Shown here: piece by piece, positions 1 to 10,709 of the stretch
Position numbering within the stretch: position 1 is the stretch's first letter
Layout of the letters: every line of letters begins with the position of its first letter
Assembly (NCBI GenBank): GCA_030710605.1
Contig: CP092880.1
Location: 12,379,639 to 12,443,638, forward strand
Length of the DNA stretch: 64,000 bases
Direction: 5' to 3'
DNA from: Cordylochernes scorpioides
Lineage: Eukaryota; Arthropoda; Arachnida; Pseudoscorpiones; Chernetidae
The notes under the pieces: generated by a model
Database searches by the model: none
Told to the model about the DNA's origin: nothing
Seen by the model: only the letters and a program-made list of their open reading frames with translations
Position numbers and translations under genes: made by a program

Positions 1-299
1 AACTTGGTTATCTCGTGTGTCTCAATAAAGGTCACTGTAATATCTTTCAGAGTTATTGTCTGAATCCCGATATACATGCTAAAAGGTACAACTTGGTTAT
101 CTCCTGTGTCTTCAATAAAGGTCACTGTGTATCAAATATATTTCAGATTTATCGTCTGAATCCTGATATACATGCTAAAAGGTACAACTTGGTTATCTCC
201 TGTGTCTTCGATAAAGGTCGCTGTAATATCTTTCAGAGTTATTGTCTGAATCCCGATATACATGCTGAAAGGAACAACTTCCTTAAGTTTTGTCCATGA
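1..299 (+). repeat. Three-unit tandem repeat, about 89-96 bp per unit
   Basis: Units start near 1, 90 and 186; each opens with AACTTGGTTATCTC and contains a 'GATATACATGCT' block. The middle unit has a short insertion that makes it longer. The same unit occurs in reverse near 33107-33318 and singly near 32205-32290, at the outer ends of the large palindrome centred at 32716. It may therefore be the terminal repeat of a foldback element that continues to the left of the window. The reading frame open through it encodes only the repeat and is not taken as a gene. Confidence 0.85.
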
Positions 300-579
300 A
301 TGAGTGTTTGTGTGGAGTTTGGTCTTTATAAAATTATTTTAAAAAAACCTTTTCAGATCGTATAACTAACCTTGTGCTGAATGAGTTTCCTGGTAAATCA
401 AGAAAAGTTAATCTTATATGCGTTCCGGGATGTTGGCCTTTATCAGAGTGAAATATTCTTATATTTAGAATACAAAAGGCCTATATTGAGCTCTGAAAAT
501 ATATGTTTTAATGCTTTAATAAGTGCTGGCGTTCATATCCAATCGAAATATCAGTAAATAAAACAATATTGTGGTCTAA
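300..579. other. No recognisable feature
   Basis: AT-rich sequence with no convincing ORF, repeat or RNA signature. Confidence 0.5.
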
Positions 580-712
580 TACACACACACATACAGCTTT
601 ATTAAGACCGCCGGTCTTAAACAAATTCACCACAGGAAGGAAGCATAGAGGGAGCTCCTATACTCCAGGCAGCACAGAACCCAACAGCCTTCAGGTTCAA
701 CACATGTCCAGT
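580..712 (-). mobile_element. SINE-like element S3 with (TG)n tail
   Basis: Read on the minus strand it ends in 'CTTAATAAAGCTG' followed by a TG-dinucleotide run (plus-strand CA run at 580-592). Related copies lie at 23190-23325, 28691-28740 and 30592-30697 and share the block 'TATAGGAGCTCCATCTATG'. The 28691 copy sits between perfect 15-bp duplications, so the family is retrotransposed. No tRNA head is obvious. The simple-repeat 3' end is typical of SINEs that borrow LINE machinery with microsatellite tails. Confidence 0.6.
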
Positions 713-769
713 GGCCACAGAATCCACCGTGCTTAGGTTAGCGTATTACTGAAAAGGCGAGGGTGGAAT

Positions 770-1840
770 CAGCCGCGTTTTAGTCTTCGCTTTCCTCATT
801 CAAATGGACCACGAAAATTGGCGATTCTATTAATCTCCTCCGAACGGTGACTAGGTTCTTGTAGAATTTATATGAACCAAAGAGAAGACCTTGATCAAAA
901 ATCATTGTATTCATAAATATTTGCTAACTATCGGATTGAGACAAGGATAAGTCGCCCAAGACTTCTTTTATAAGATTCTCCGATAAACAGCAACCAAAAA
1001 TTGTATGCATGATTCCATCTTATATTCTGCTATTACACAGATCACAAGTTAAAGGACAATCAGTCTTCCAGCGCTTTGAACAATTTACTGGAAAGAACAC
1101 CCATAGGAATCTCAGTTGCGCGAAAAGTATTTTAATTACCAGAGGAGTATTTGTGAGTAGATATAGTTCTGCTGTTATTGAATTATTCGAGTGTTTGAAG
1201 TGACTGTAATGAGAGGTATTTAAGATTTGCGCTTTGTCGTTTTGAATGCTTTGTTCAGTTTCTAGTTGAATAAAACCGGGTATTTCAGTATGTATATCAG
1301 TATAGTCCGTACAACCTTTCAAGGATGAAAAGCCCTTTGAGTCTAAAATAGTTGACAGGTTTTCAACAAATTTGCAGCCTGTTCTTTGGTGGTTGCGCAA
1401 TGTCCAGAGGTGTGCCAATCATACGCGAGGCAACCTGCTCTCTTCCATTTTCATGATCCTCACTCAAAATCTCAAAATCTGTTCAATAATAACAACTTCC
1501 AGGGATACTCGTCCGCACACCATTCTCAGCATAAATCTCGGAGTATATTTTGGTAAATTCAGGTAGCATCTTAGAAAGATATTCTGAACTTGGTCAACTA
1601 CTTTTATTTTGTCAAGTGCCCAAAAGGGGGCGGCGTATAGCATGTGAGGCAAGATTGTCAAGTCAAGTAATTTCATTACCGCATTTAAAGAGTTCATCTT
1701 GGATTTTGTCAAGATCTCCCATACGGCACCAATTGCTGCTATGGCTTTGCTCTTATAATATATGCCTTTTATTACCCCTATAGGTTTAATTATGAATTGT
1801 TTGGTTATGAATCCAGTCTTATATTTGTGTTTCTTCAATT
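770..1840 (-). pseudogene. Non-LTR retrotransposon ORF2, 3' part, disrupted
   Basis: Minus-strand reading from about 1838 to 770 gives the region after the reverse transcriptase fingers and palm of a LINE ORF2. A 'LLDLTILPHMLYAAPFW' segment is followed by a 'QVQNIFLRCYLNLPKYTP' segment, the usual post-RT pattern of LINE polymerases. After in-frame stops near 1460 and 1020 comes a C-terminal zinc-finger-like stretch (CDLC, then H and C about 12 and 17 residues on). The catalytic YxDD part is missing. It differs from the R1-like copies at 3.2-7.1 kb, so it is a separate, older insertion; the clade is not assigned. Confidence 0.65.
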
Positions 1841-2394
1841 TTAAACATTACAATTTAGAAAGGAGGACAGTTTAAAGTGTAATGAGCAGTTCTTGATGTG
1901 ATTGGGGATGTGAAATCAATTTATTTTCCATCTTGTGTGCGCAGCTAACTGACTCAAATTCCCATCACCGTATCCAAGGAAATGAATCCCTCAATAGAAG
2001 ATGCCAATCTATATAGACTGACGACATGATAACAAAGATGTATTTAAGCCACGGGAAGCGAAAATGAAAAGCCATATTGGAAAAACCACTTTAAAAACCT
2101 AAAGTCACGTTTTATCTATTAGAATTGTAATTTTAAACTATTAAAAGATGTTCGAAAAGTCAATGTGCAATCAGAACTAACAAAGAATATATTAAGAAAA
2201 AAGCTATTTCCTGATCGTACAACTAAATTTGCTGATGGTTTGCCCAATCTATCTTAATGAATGTCTACACCGACCCAGCTCTGGTCATCGAGGCGATAAA
2301 GAGGCATGGCCTTTAGGATCTAGTCTAGACTTGAAGTCCAGACATGGGATAAGAGAAAAATAATCTTAATAAATATGGAATGACTGAAGTATTA
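1841..2394. other. Unassigned intergenic sequence
   Basis: No ORF of interest and no repeat shared with the rest of the window that I can see. Confidence 0.4.
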
Positions 2395-2580
2395 GAGCTC
2401 TGAGGTCTGGTGGATTAAATTGGCGAAACCGCTGGGATTCACCACTGATGAGCCAAGCCCTCCCAATATATTTTTTCATCGCAGTAAGGACAGTAGAAGT
2501 TTGTATTGTATATAAAAGAAACATTAGTGCTTTTAAATCCTTTCATTTTATGTATATAGATGGCGCGTAATTGCTTTGTG
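2395..2580 (+). mobile_element. Hh3 element copy, ribozyme-like block damaged
   Basis: Contains the Hh3 strands in plus orientation: GGTC then TGGTGG, TTGGCGAAACCGCT, and CACCACTGATGAGCC. The linker that should form one arm of the extra helix has lost several bases, so the 67-nt block is shortened. It continues into the family's conserved 'GCAGTAAGGACAGTAGAAG' block and the 'GATGGCGCGT' end. See 37069-37135 for the intact motif. Confidence 0.7.
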
Positions 2581-2793
2581 TTAATTATATAGTTAAAAAG
2601 AAAAGTAGCGTTAAAATATATTTGTAATTCTCAGAGATAAAAATGGTGGTAAATTGATGATGTTTGGAATTCTTTGTTCTGTAGACGTTTGATTCAACCT
2701 GGTCAAGTGTAGAGTAAAGATTTCGCCAACTATCAAGTGCTAATACTGTGAAGAGTGTCTTATACACATGTATTAGCAAATTTATTTCTCTTA

Positions 2794-3152
2794 CTTCTTC
2801 TTCTTCCTTATCTCCACTCAATCATATTAGGGTATCAAGCTTGTAAAGCTTGACAACCATCATGACTGGGTGAAGTAGAATGCGTCTGCCTTTGTCATTA
2901 AGACTGGGAGCACTACTCAGTGGCAGGTCGACTTAGCTCCAAAAGAAATGGCCGCCTCTTACATGAGGAACAGATGCCATATGCAGCCGCTCCTAACATG
3001 GAGTACAAACGCTGCTCATTCTGTATCCATGGATTAGGAGCCCTTACAGGGTACTATCAGCCGGACCAGCTGAGCCCAGGTTTTTTTTAGCGAGCTTGTT
3101 ACTGCTCCCCCTTCTCCTTTTTTATCCGGGCTTGGGACCGGCAAAGGCAGAG
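2794..3152 (-). mobile_element. RTE-type LINE 3' end, 5' truncated
   Basis: Flanked by a perfect 12-bp target duplication, TTATTTCTCTTA, at 2782-2793 and 3153-3164. On the minus strand it runs from 'CTTTGCCGGTCCCAAGC' to a tail of GATAAGG followed by (AAG)n repeats. The 'CCGGTCCCAAG' block and the microsatellite tail after an 'ATATGATTG' motif are usual for RTE-like 3' ends. Copies at 13675-14060 and 14075-14180 share it. No coding capacity is left. Confidence 0.7.
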
Positions 3153-3223
3153 TTATTTCTCTTATTGATGGGATTGAATGTGTACAAAACATAAGTATTT
3201 TTTACACACATATAAGAAATATT

Positions 3224-4220
3224 ATTAATATATTTATTTGACATATCGGACGCGATATCCCAGCTCGGGATACTTGCGCCTAAATACATTTTAGTAGATT
3301 ATATACAATTAATTTTATACAATTTAATAACCGGACTAAAAACATAATTGAAACTTAAACGATGGTATTCTAAAACAGAAGAGAAAATCTAAAATGGATT
3401 ATTTTAGCAACCTATATACAATTCATTATATACAACTCAATAACCGATTAAAAACACAATTAAAACTGAAACGATGGTTTTCTCAAACAGAAGAGAAAAT
3501 CTAAAATAAATTATTTTAGCAACCTATATACAATTCATTATATACAACTCAATATTCGACTAAAAACACAATTAAAACTGAAACAATGGTTCTCTCAAAC
3601 AGAAGAGAAAATCTAAAATGAACCTACAAAAATTATTGAATTTTACATAAGTGTCTTTGTTATATACAAATTCGCAAATTTCTTCGATGGGATAAAAATG
3701 ACTACTTCTGTAGCTGTGAAATATCGGACATTCTATTAATAAATGTATTGAGTCTTGGTTTTCTTTTCCACAGAAGTAGCTAGGATCATCCGTTGCTCCG
3801 ATTTTCGACAGAAATTCTCCAAAATTACCATGATTTGTGATGAACTGTGAGTTATAAAAATTCGGACGAAAATAAAAAGGAATTCCAAATGGGAAAGATT
3901 TTCGGAATGTTTCATTAGTGTTAGCTATTGTTTCAGCCATTCTTGATTCTATGAAGTTATGAATTATAGTTGGGGCATGCGGTCTAAATAAATCAATTTA
4001 TTCTTTTGATAAATTGGCCAATTCGTATTATATTATCAACGATTCTATATGATCTGTGAGAATAGTTATTTTTGCCAAACTCTGAATACAATTTGATGAG
4101 GTCGTTTTATAGGCTCTCACTACCCAAAGAAGTATCTGATATTGCTGAGAATTTAATCTTTGCTTACTTCTTTTATTAATAAATTTATACCATATTTCAG
4201 ATCCATAGGTTAGTATAGAA
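3224..4220 (-). pseudogene. R1-like LINE copy A, 5' truncated
   Basis: Bounded by a perfect 14-bp duplication, ATATAAGAAATATT, at 3210-3223 and 4221-4234. It aligns with the last third of the intact copy at 4600-7117: a 3' UTR (3224-3571), then the C-terminal coding region with the zinc-finger-like Cys/His segment, broken by stops and small indels upstream of about 3940. Truncation at 4220, just inside the sequence encoding the post-RT region, fits abortive target-primed reverse transcription. The 3' UTR itself contains near-duplicate blocks of about 120 bp. Confidence 0.85.
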
Positions 4221-4230
4221 ATATAAGAAA

Positions 4231-4555
4231 TATTGGATTAAAAAAATAATTTGTTTTACCCATATTTCAGTTAACTGAACGCCAACCTTTATCAAGGTGT
4301 TATAACATATTAATGTGTGTCAACAACAAACTCAGCGCCACATAACGTCAACAGAATTAAATTTTAAAAATATTTTTGCTTATATTCAATGGGGAGAAAA
4401 AAATGATATATACATTTAAATTAGGGACAAAATAAATTTTGTAAAATAAGGGTGCGAAAAATTTGAATATTAACAATAATGCCTATTTTATTTTGAATCT
4501 TTTTGAAATATTGGTAAAATAAATGTTTTAATCCAATATATGCCTTTTTAATTAA
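4231..4555. mobile_element. Fb4 foldback element
   Basis: Inverted arms: 'TATTGGATTAAAA', then a TTTCAG block and 'CCAACCTTTATCAAGG' on the left, answered by 'TATTGGTAAAATAAATG' and 'TAATCCAATATATGCC' on the right. Other copies are at 31490-31690, 34755-35035 and 46925-47160. Each intact arm carries CCTTGATAAAGG, a 5-bp hairpin (TTGGC/GCCAA) and GAAA, an arrangement that resembles a decayed hammerhead or Penelope-type terminal motif. The R1-like copy A is inserted at its left edge. Confidence 0.65.
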
Positions 4556-4599
4556 ACTATTTGAAAAAAAATATATGAGAAATACTATAAAATTTTACA

Positions 4600-7117
4600 T
4601 CTTTTTATTTATTTATTTTATTTGACATATCGGACGCGATATCCCAGCTCGGGATACTTGCGCCTAAATACATTTTAGTAGATTATATACAATTCATTTT
4701 ATACAATTTAATAACCGGACTAAAAACATAATTAAAACTTAAACGATGGCACTCTAAAACAGAAGAGAAAATCCAAAATGGATTATTTTATCAACCTATA
4801 TACAACTCAATAACCGACTAAAAACACAATTAAAACTGAAACGATGGTTTTCTCAAACAGAAGAGAAAATCCAAAATAAATTATTTTAGCAACCTATATA
4901 CAATTCATTATATACAACTCAATAACCGGTTAAAAACACAATTAAAACTGAAACTATGGTTTTCTTAAACAGAAGAGAAAATCTAAAATGAACTTACAAA
5001 AATTATTGAATTTTACATAAGTGTCTTTGTTATATACAAATTCGCAAACCTCTTCGATGGGATAAAAATGATTACTTCTGTAGCTGTGAAATATCGGACA
5101 TTCCATCAATAAATGTATTGAGTCTTGGTTTTCTTTTCCACAGAAACAGCTAGGATCATCCGTTGCCCCGATTTTCGACAGAAATTCTCCAAAATTACCA
5201 TGACCCGTGACGAACTGTGAGTTATAAAAATTCGGACGAAAATAAAAAGGAATTCCATATGGGAAAAATTTTCTGAATGTTTCATTAGTGTTAGCTATTG
5301 TTTCAGCCATTCTTGATTCTATGTAGTTATGAATTATAGTCGGGGCATGCGGTCTGAATACATTAATTTCTTCTTTTGATAAATTGGCCAAATCGTATTT
5401 TATTATCAACGATTCTATTTGATCTGTGAGAATAGGTATTTTTGCCAAACTATGAATACAATTTGATGAGGTCGTTTTATAGGCTCTCACTACCCAAAGA
5501 AGAATCTGATATTGCTGAGAGTTTAATCTTTGCTTACTTCTTTTATTAATAAATTTATACCATATTTCAGATCCATAGGTTAGTATTGGCCTGAAAAGAG
5601 TTTTATATAAAATTAATCTTTTTTTAGCATCCAATCCCCACATCTTCCCACAGAGTGAAAATAAAAGATTTTTCATACGGTTGATTTTACAAAGAATATC
5701 ATTAATGTGGGGTGTGAAGTTAATTTTTGACTTAATTCTGTGATTAGAAAATTTTATACCTAAAATTTTTACTTCTTCCACTGGTTTTATTATGAAATTT
5801 GGAGTTCCCATTGGAATATTTTGTTTGCCGTGCATATGTATTAAGCCGGTTTTCTCCGGGCTTAGCTTTAGCTTATTTCTTGTACACCATTGTATTACAT
5901 AATTTAAAGTTCTTTCTGTTTCATTTTTTAACCCTTCTATGGTCTTGTGCCAGAAAACAATCGAAACATCATCCGCATAACAGATTATTTCAGAATTTGG
6001 GGATGCGAAGTTGATCAACAAATCATTCAGGACTATATTCCACAATAAAGGTGATAATGGTCCGCCTTGAGGACATCCCTTTGATAAATATTTCGAAATT
6101 GTTGTATTCGAGAAGGTGAGACTTGTTTTTCTTCTCCGATTTAAAAATGATTGGATAATTTTTATAAGAACTGCTGGGACGTGGTCTTCGTCCATTCTTT
6201 TTATTAAGGCAGGCCACCACGCATTATCAAACGCACCACTTATATCAATGGCAATCAATGCAACCAATACGTTTTGTTTGTGTTTCAGTATGGTCTCGGT
6301 TATTTTGTCCAATGCCGTTATTGTAGATTTTCTTTTCGAAAATCCATGTTGTCTATGGCTCAGTAAGTTATTATGATTATAATAATTGAGTATTTTATTT
6401 TTAATGATCGTTTCAAATATTTTTGAGAAATTTGATGTTAGTGAAATTGGGCGATAGCTATTAATTGCTTCGTAGTCAGCTTTTTGCGGTTTCGTAATAA
6501 TTTTTAATACCGAATGTTTCCAGCTTTCAGGATAGTAACCCAGCACCAGACACTCATTAAAGAGTTTGACTAAACTGGGTAGGATTGATAATAATGAGTG
6601 CTTAATCATATAATTACTCACGTTATCTGGACCAGGAGCCTTTCTGATATTAAGATTCGAGCACAAATCCTTTATTTCCTTTTCAGTAATAAAAATGATT
6701 TCCCTGTTGGTAAAACTTGGGATGTGATTTCTAATTAAAGTGTGTTCTTCATTGTCCAACCGCACATCATCATCAGGAAAAAATGCTGTTAGCATTTCCT
6801 TCATCTTTTGCTCTCTCATGCATTCTGTAGTTTTATTCAGTAATGGTATGCCCACTTGAATATCGGCCGTTCTTAACCGTTTAAAAATCCTGTATGCATT
6901 CCCGAAAGCATTCGTAGACTCATTTTCTTCAATAAATATTTTCCACGACGTCTTTTTTGCTCTATTGATGGCTCTTAAGTATTTATTTCTTGCCGCTCTG
7001 TAAATACTCGGATTCAGGTTACCCCCTCTATAATACAAATTCCTGAGATAATGTAAATGTTCTTTTAATTGTTCAAGCTCTTTAAAGCTTTTCGTGTTCC
7101 AAAATGGATTCAGATGC
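4600..7117 (-). mobile_element. R1-like LINE copy B (3' part, including 3' UTR)
   Basis: The 3' UTR (about 4600-4953) ends in an AAAT-type repeat on the minus strand. It contains three diverged copies of a block with 'AACAGAAGAGAAAATC'. The coding region follows upstream to 7117, where an in-frame stop and loss of similarity mark the 5' truncation. The copy is less decayed than copy A, whose 3' UTR begins with the same 'CATATCGGACGCGATATC' block. I found no clear target duplication. Confidence 0.85.
4954..7117 (-). CDS. R1-clade LINE reverse transcriptase, 5' truncated but uninterrupted
   Basis: About 720 codons are open with no frameshift. Numbering from the codon at 7038, residues 1-130 are the linker before the RT. 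The RT domain spans about 135-430: PGPDN at 136, YRPISL at 195, the first catalytic Asp in 'AIDISGAFDNAWW' (265), 'KGCPQGGPLSPLLWN' at 320, and the YADD active site at 354-357. A thumb-like region follows. Residues 631-648 form the C-terminal zinc-finger-like motif (CFC, HLL, CP) common in R1/LOA-type elements. The protein primes cDNA synthesis at a nicked target. The endonuclease domain and ORF1 are absent, so this copy cannot be autonomous, though the RT may have been intact recently. The family is R1-like by motif pattern; insertion here is outside rDNA. Confidence 0.9.
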
Positions 7118-7163
7118 TACAAATAAAATAGCTATTGAGACTTCTAGAAAACAATTATAGAAC

Positions 7164-7336
7164 AGTCGGTGGACGAGTAGGTAACACCCTCGATTCCCGA
7201 CAGTCATGAACCGGAATCCCACGTTAACATTTTGTTTAATATGTGAATAACCTTCACATATTATTCATTGTTGCAAATAACATAAACTAGGTTGCTCTTT
7301 TTGAGCGGTACCTAATAAAATGATTTCAGAACAATA
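7164..7336 (+). mobile_element. tRNA-derived SINE S2
   Basis: A perfect 11-bp target duplication, AATTATAGAAC, lies at 7153-7163 and 7337-7347. The head GTCGGTGGACGAGTAGGTAA resembles a pol III A box, and a degenerate B box ('AACCGGAATCCC') follows about 45 bp on. Further copies: 40453-40627 (minus) and 46464-46635. The body ends in 'GGTACCTAATAAAATGATTT' rather than a long poly-A. Confidence 0.75.
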
Positions 7337-7347
7337 AATTATAGAAC

Positions 7348-7870
7348 TGATAATATGGAAAATAATACAGTTTTTCTTCCATGAACAGCTACAATCTGAG
7401 TGAGCATTTCTCTCAGCGATCACCTATTCAAAATAAAATAAAAAGATTTGAATTGACATTGACCAACTTCTAACGATTTTTTATTTTTTTATTTTATTTT
7501 TACAGAAGCACGAAGTCTATCAGACCGGTCAGGCAGCCTATATCTTTACTATTCTCAAATTCTATTTGTCCTTCGAAATTTAAGTGAAAAACACATTACT
7601 ACGTGAATTGATTTAAATGCTAAGCCTACTAGCCATCAAAATCTTCTAATTCATCTTTATTTGAGTAATTAAGCAAATTGACAAATCCTCTGCAACGTAT
7701 TTCCTTATGATTAAGGAAAATTCTTAAATTCGCGTTTGGTAATTATAAATTCTAATTAATGCATGGCTTCTAACAAATTAGGGAAATTATAAGGAGTGCA
7801 TTTTATTTAATTCTCCACATTCCAAAGTTTATAGAGCTGTGATAAACTTGTTTTTATCATTCGTAGAAGA
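7348..7870. other. Unassigned AT-rich sequence
   Basis: No repeat family, RNA gene or credible ORF recognised. Confidence 0.4.
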
Positions 7871-7872
7871 TC

Positions 7873-8169
7873 CTACGGCCGGATGTTTTCTCGAAGATTC
7901 TTTCTTTTACGTTTCACATCGCCATCTCTTTCTTTCTGGTGTTTGCCTCCTGCGAAGTGCCCCTGTATCTGCAGGCATGGCTCTTCGGCGTCGGCCTCCA
8001 TTCCGAGGCAATGACAAGTGTGGCAAAGGCTACCATCTACAAGTACCATCTTGGTCTTGAGTTGGGTAACACCAACCATCACCTCGACCTGCCCACTCTG
8101 TGGGAGAGAACTATCGTAGTCCACCGGTGGCGGAGTCTTTCCCGCGGTGGGCGCCACCAATGAAGACAT
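7873..8169 (-). CDS. Hypothetical ORF, 98 codons
   Basis: Unusually GC-rich for the neighbourhood and starting with an ATG. The product is hydrophilic: an N-terminal PTAGKTPPP stretch, a Cys/His group (CHTCH) near residue 50, and a basic C-terminus (KRKRKNLREN). I do not recognise the family. It could be a captured exon, a transposase fragment or chance. No splice sites or neighbours settle it, and a shorter antisense frame is also open. Confidence 0.25.
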   Translation of the reverse strand: MSSLVAPTAGKTPPPVDYDSSLPQSGQVEVMVGVTQLKTKMVLVDGSLCHTCHCLGMEADAEEPCLQIQGHFAGGKHQKERDGDVKRKRKNLRENIRP

Positions 8170-8254
8170 TGTATATAAATTTTATATATATGTATATTTA
8201 TAAATTTTTATTCATAATATATTTTATATATTTATCTTTATTATATATACATTT

Positions 8255-8545
8255 ATATTAAAAATAAAAAAGGCATTCCTGACCAGGAGCACATGTGCTT
8301 TTCAGAAGGCAGACCGCCATCTGGTGGAATAGAAATCAACTATTCATTGATTTAACCTGTTACCTGATATTTGGCCAACCCAATGTCTTGATAAATCAAG
8401 AAAAGCCATCCACGAACGCGTTTCGAGCTGTTGGCGCTCGTCAGCGTGAAGTAAGCTGTACCACTGCGACCAAAAAGATTTTTGGTCCTAGTGGCTTCCC
8501 GAAAAACCAAGAAATAGGTATTTAAGGCCAAACTTATATATATAT
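8255..8545 (-). mobile_element. Hh1 element copy with slightly damaged hammerhead
   Basis: Contains the Hh1 landmarks: 'GCCATCTGGTGGAA', 'ATTTGGCCAACCCAATG', 'TTGATAAATCAAGAAAAGCC', then a hammerhead on the minus strand at 8410-8448. CTGACGA and GAAA are present and stem I pairs. Stem II has one mismatch (GCGC against GCTC), so activity would be weakened. The copy ends in AT-repeat sequence on both sides. Confidence 0.75.
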
Positions 8546-8931
8546 TTTAAAAAGATGCATATATTGGATTTCTAATTATTTTAATGTTCCAATATTTCGA
8601 GGGGCAACTCGCTTCTCTTTATCGAGAATGTTTGTGTTTTTTACTAGAACATGCGCGCACGCGTACACCACTCTCGTTCTACAAGGCCAATGAAAGAATT
8701 GTATATTTGATTTAACTATTGTATTCAGTATATATACAGCATACATTTTTCTCAAATTAATTTCCAAATCTTCAAAAAAAAAAAATATATATATATATAG
8801 AAGCAATGGGCGCCTCTCCCGTCAAAATAAACGTCAAAAACTGACGCCATCCATTGACCGTCGCCGCAACTAGCGGCCTCGGGTCGGTGACAAAGCCACA
8901 ACACTAGCTTTGGCAAACTGAGAAGCGTCCA

Positions 8932-8975
8932 CCTAGAGACCATGGTTTCGGGCTAATGGCCCTCGTCAGTCTAGG
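8932..8975 (-). ncRNA. Hammerhead ribozyme, type I, complete (Hh2)
   Basis: Read on the minus strand: stem I CCTAGA; core CTGACGA; stem II GGGC, loop CATTA, GCCC; core GAA; stem III ACC, loop AT, GGT; cleavage nucleotide C (a GUC site); stem I return TCTAGG. All three helices pair perfectly (6, 4 and 3 bp) and every invariant core base is present. It should self-cleave after the C, leaving a new 5' end at TCTAGG. The short stem III resembles hammerheads of Penelope-like elements and retrozymes. Activity is inferred, not shown. Confidence 0.9.
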
Positions 8976-9080
8976 GCGGACTTTATTCCATGAGATCCAC
9001 ACGGGATCTTATGGAATCTTCACAATCTACCAAAGAGGTGTTTTGCTGGCAATGTGGCTGGGCCAAATCTATGGCTAGAA

Positions 9081-9265
9081 TATAGATGGAAAATTTGCCG
9101 GGAGGAAATTAATCCATAGAAGCAATGGGCGCCTCTCCCGTCAAAATAAACGTCAAAAACTGACGCCATCCATTGGATGGCGTCAGTTTTTGACGTTTAT
9201 TTTGACGGGAGAGGCGCCCATTGCTTCTATGGATTAATTTCCTCCCGGCAAATTTTCCATCTATA
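9081..9265. repeat. Perfect 185-bp palindrome
   Basis: Two 91-bp arms are identical in reverse complement around a 3-nt centre (ATT, 9172-9174). It is the junction of two inverted Hh2 unit ends. Perfect identity implies a recent origin or gene conversion; such palindromes are often unstable in cloning and assembly. Confidence 0.9.
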
Positions 9266-9579
9266 TATATATATATATTGAATCTTAAAGATTTCTTATA
9301 TGAACATTGAAATAAAGTGATTTCTCTCGATCTCAATCTTTCTCTCTCTTAACATTTTGAAACTTTTTAACAGGAAGTCTCCCTCTCTTTAAATCTCTTG
9401 TGATCTATACAATGGGTAAAATGGTCTCTTTTAACCGATTCTTGTCTTAAACGGAATCTTGTTGTTCTGTTGCTACAGCTCAAATCTTTTCTGTATCGTA
9501 GTTCTTAGAACCTACACTTGACCCTGTAGCAAGCGACAAACTGTGCTATCCAACAATTTTGCTTCGATCATTTTAGTGG

Positions 9580-9711
9580 CTATTTGAGTTTGATTTTTCT
9601 GTTTATATTGCCACATCTAATTGTTGCACCAAGTTGCGGCTTGGCAGACTCTTCAACCTTGATTCTCTCCTGTGCCGGGTCTTGCATCTTACCAGAGCGT
9701 GTTTCAACCAT
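9580..9711 (-). pseudogene. LTR-retrotransposon gag-like N-terminus, fragment
   Basis: An ATG-initiated 43-residue frame begins MVETRSGKMQDPAQERIK and stops. A homologous frame begins identically at 52333 (MVETRSGKMQDASEERIK). Starts of the form M-V/A-x-TRSGK are common in Gypsy-type Gag polyproteins. Sequence beyond the stop looks like the same protein shifted in frame, so this is a decayed fragment. No LTR or pol is attached. Confidence 0.4.
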
Positions 9712-9724
9712 CCTACAAATTTAT

Positions 9725-10330
9725 ATAAGGGAATAATGAGATAACTCTACTTTAAGTAGCCTCCAGAATCCTCTATTTATTTCTCACATAAAAGAGAGCA
9801 GTGAAGTCACACAGTGTACCAAAATACAAATGGTGATTCTATAATACATATATTCTGTTTATAATACATATATTCTCTTTAATAAAATAAGTAAATATAA
9901 AATATAAATTTGAATTTAAAATATATGAAAAATAATATTACAAATTAAAATAAAATAGGTTCATTAGCCATGATGCAACAATATTTGATTGTCATGATAC
10001 AGCAATATCTTAGAATTTAAAAAAAATATTTAGCCATTACGGATAGTTGGCGACTTAGTACGTGTCTCCAGGAATCCGGATAACCTAGAAAGAGAGAGAT
10101 TTAGTCATTGTAACAATTAGTTGTTAAATATTTTTCACTGATATATATTTCCGACAAAGTATATAAATATCCAATATACAGTTACGAGCGTCATGCGTTC
10201 TTCATCTCTTAATTCCTCAGTTTTCATCTCTGTCACCGTTTGCTTTTTTATTGGAATGGCGCTCTCCTATTGGTTGGCTACGATCACGCCACCTTTGCCC
10301 CCCCCCCACTCGCTTTTTCGTTTTTGTAAC
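9725..10330. other. Unassigned sequence
   Basis: A short duplicated block ('ATAATACATATATTCT' twice near 9841-9875) and AT-rich sequence; nothing else recognised. Confidence 0.4.
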
Positions 10331-10339
10331 TATTGTGTT

Positions 10340-10586
10340 GGAGCGGGTCGCTCCTTAAATAAATGCATATATTAGTTAATAACTAAATGGAATCCTCTCT
10401 TTCTTTTTCCCAGTAAGAGACGCCTACGGAAGCCAACAGTACATAGACAGATAAAGCACATAGGCTATAGTTATTAACTAATATATTCATTTATTTAAGG
10501 CGCCAATTTATAATTGTAACAAAGAGTATTTGAATAAAAACATTCAATCGGGTAAAACACGGGCGTTGCCCGGGTCATTCGGCTAG
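10340..10586 (+). mobile_element. Helitron 3' end with internal inverted repeat
   Basis: Ends in the hairpin CGGGCGTTGCCCG, about ten bases, then CTAG at 10583-10586 followed by T: the Helitron 3' signature (hairpin plus CTRR, insertion between A and T). Inside, 10349-10388 and 10457-10500 form an inverted repeat around 'ATATTAGTTAATAACTA'. The GGCGCCAATTTATAATTGT block recurs reversed in the element at 60808. The 5' TC end was not found, so the left limit is approximate. Confidence 0.65.
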
Positions 10587-10709
10587 TTATTTATATTCAC
10601 GGCCACGCTCTGTCACGACTTCACATAACTTGGAAGGTTGACATGGGGAGAGAACAAGAGTTATCAGGAGTAACTAAAGGCCCCTGGATCAGATTGTATT
10701 CTTCAAGAA

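Larger units (their letters stand above)
8811..9265. mobile_element. Hh2 element, tandem plus inverted units
   Basis: One full unit (8811 to about 9118) is followed directly by the start of a second unit in the same direction ('GAAGCAATGGGCGCC' repeats 308 bp apart), then by a perfect inverted copy. This head-to-tail then head-to-head arrangement is what Penelope-like elements and retrozymes produce through concatemeric templates. Landmarks are the terminal 'GCGCCTCTCCCGTCAAAAT', a hammerhead at 8932-8975, 'CCACACGGGATCT', and the end 'TTTGCCGGGAGGAAATT'. Confidence 0.8.

Noticed and set aside
5799-6376. Plus-strand frames within the R1-like RT
   Set aside because: Antisense shadows of the LINE coding region.
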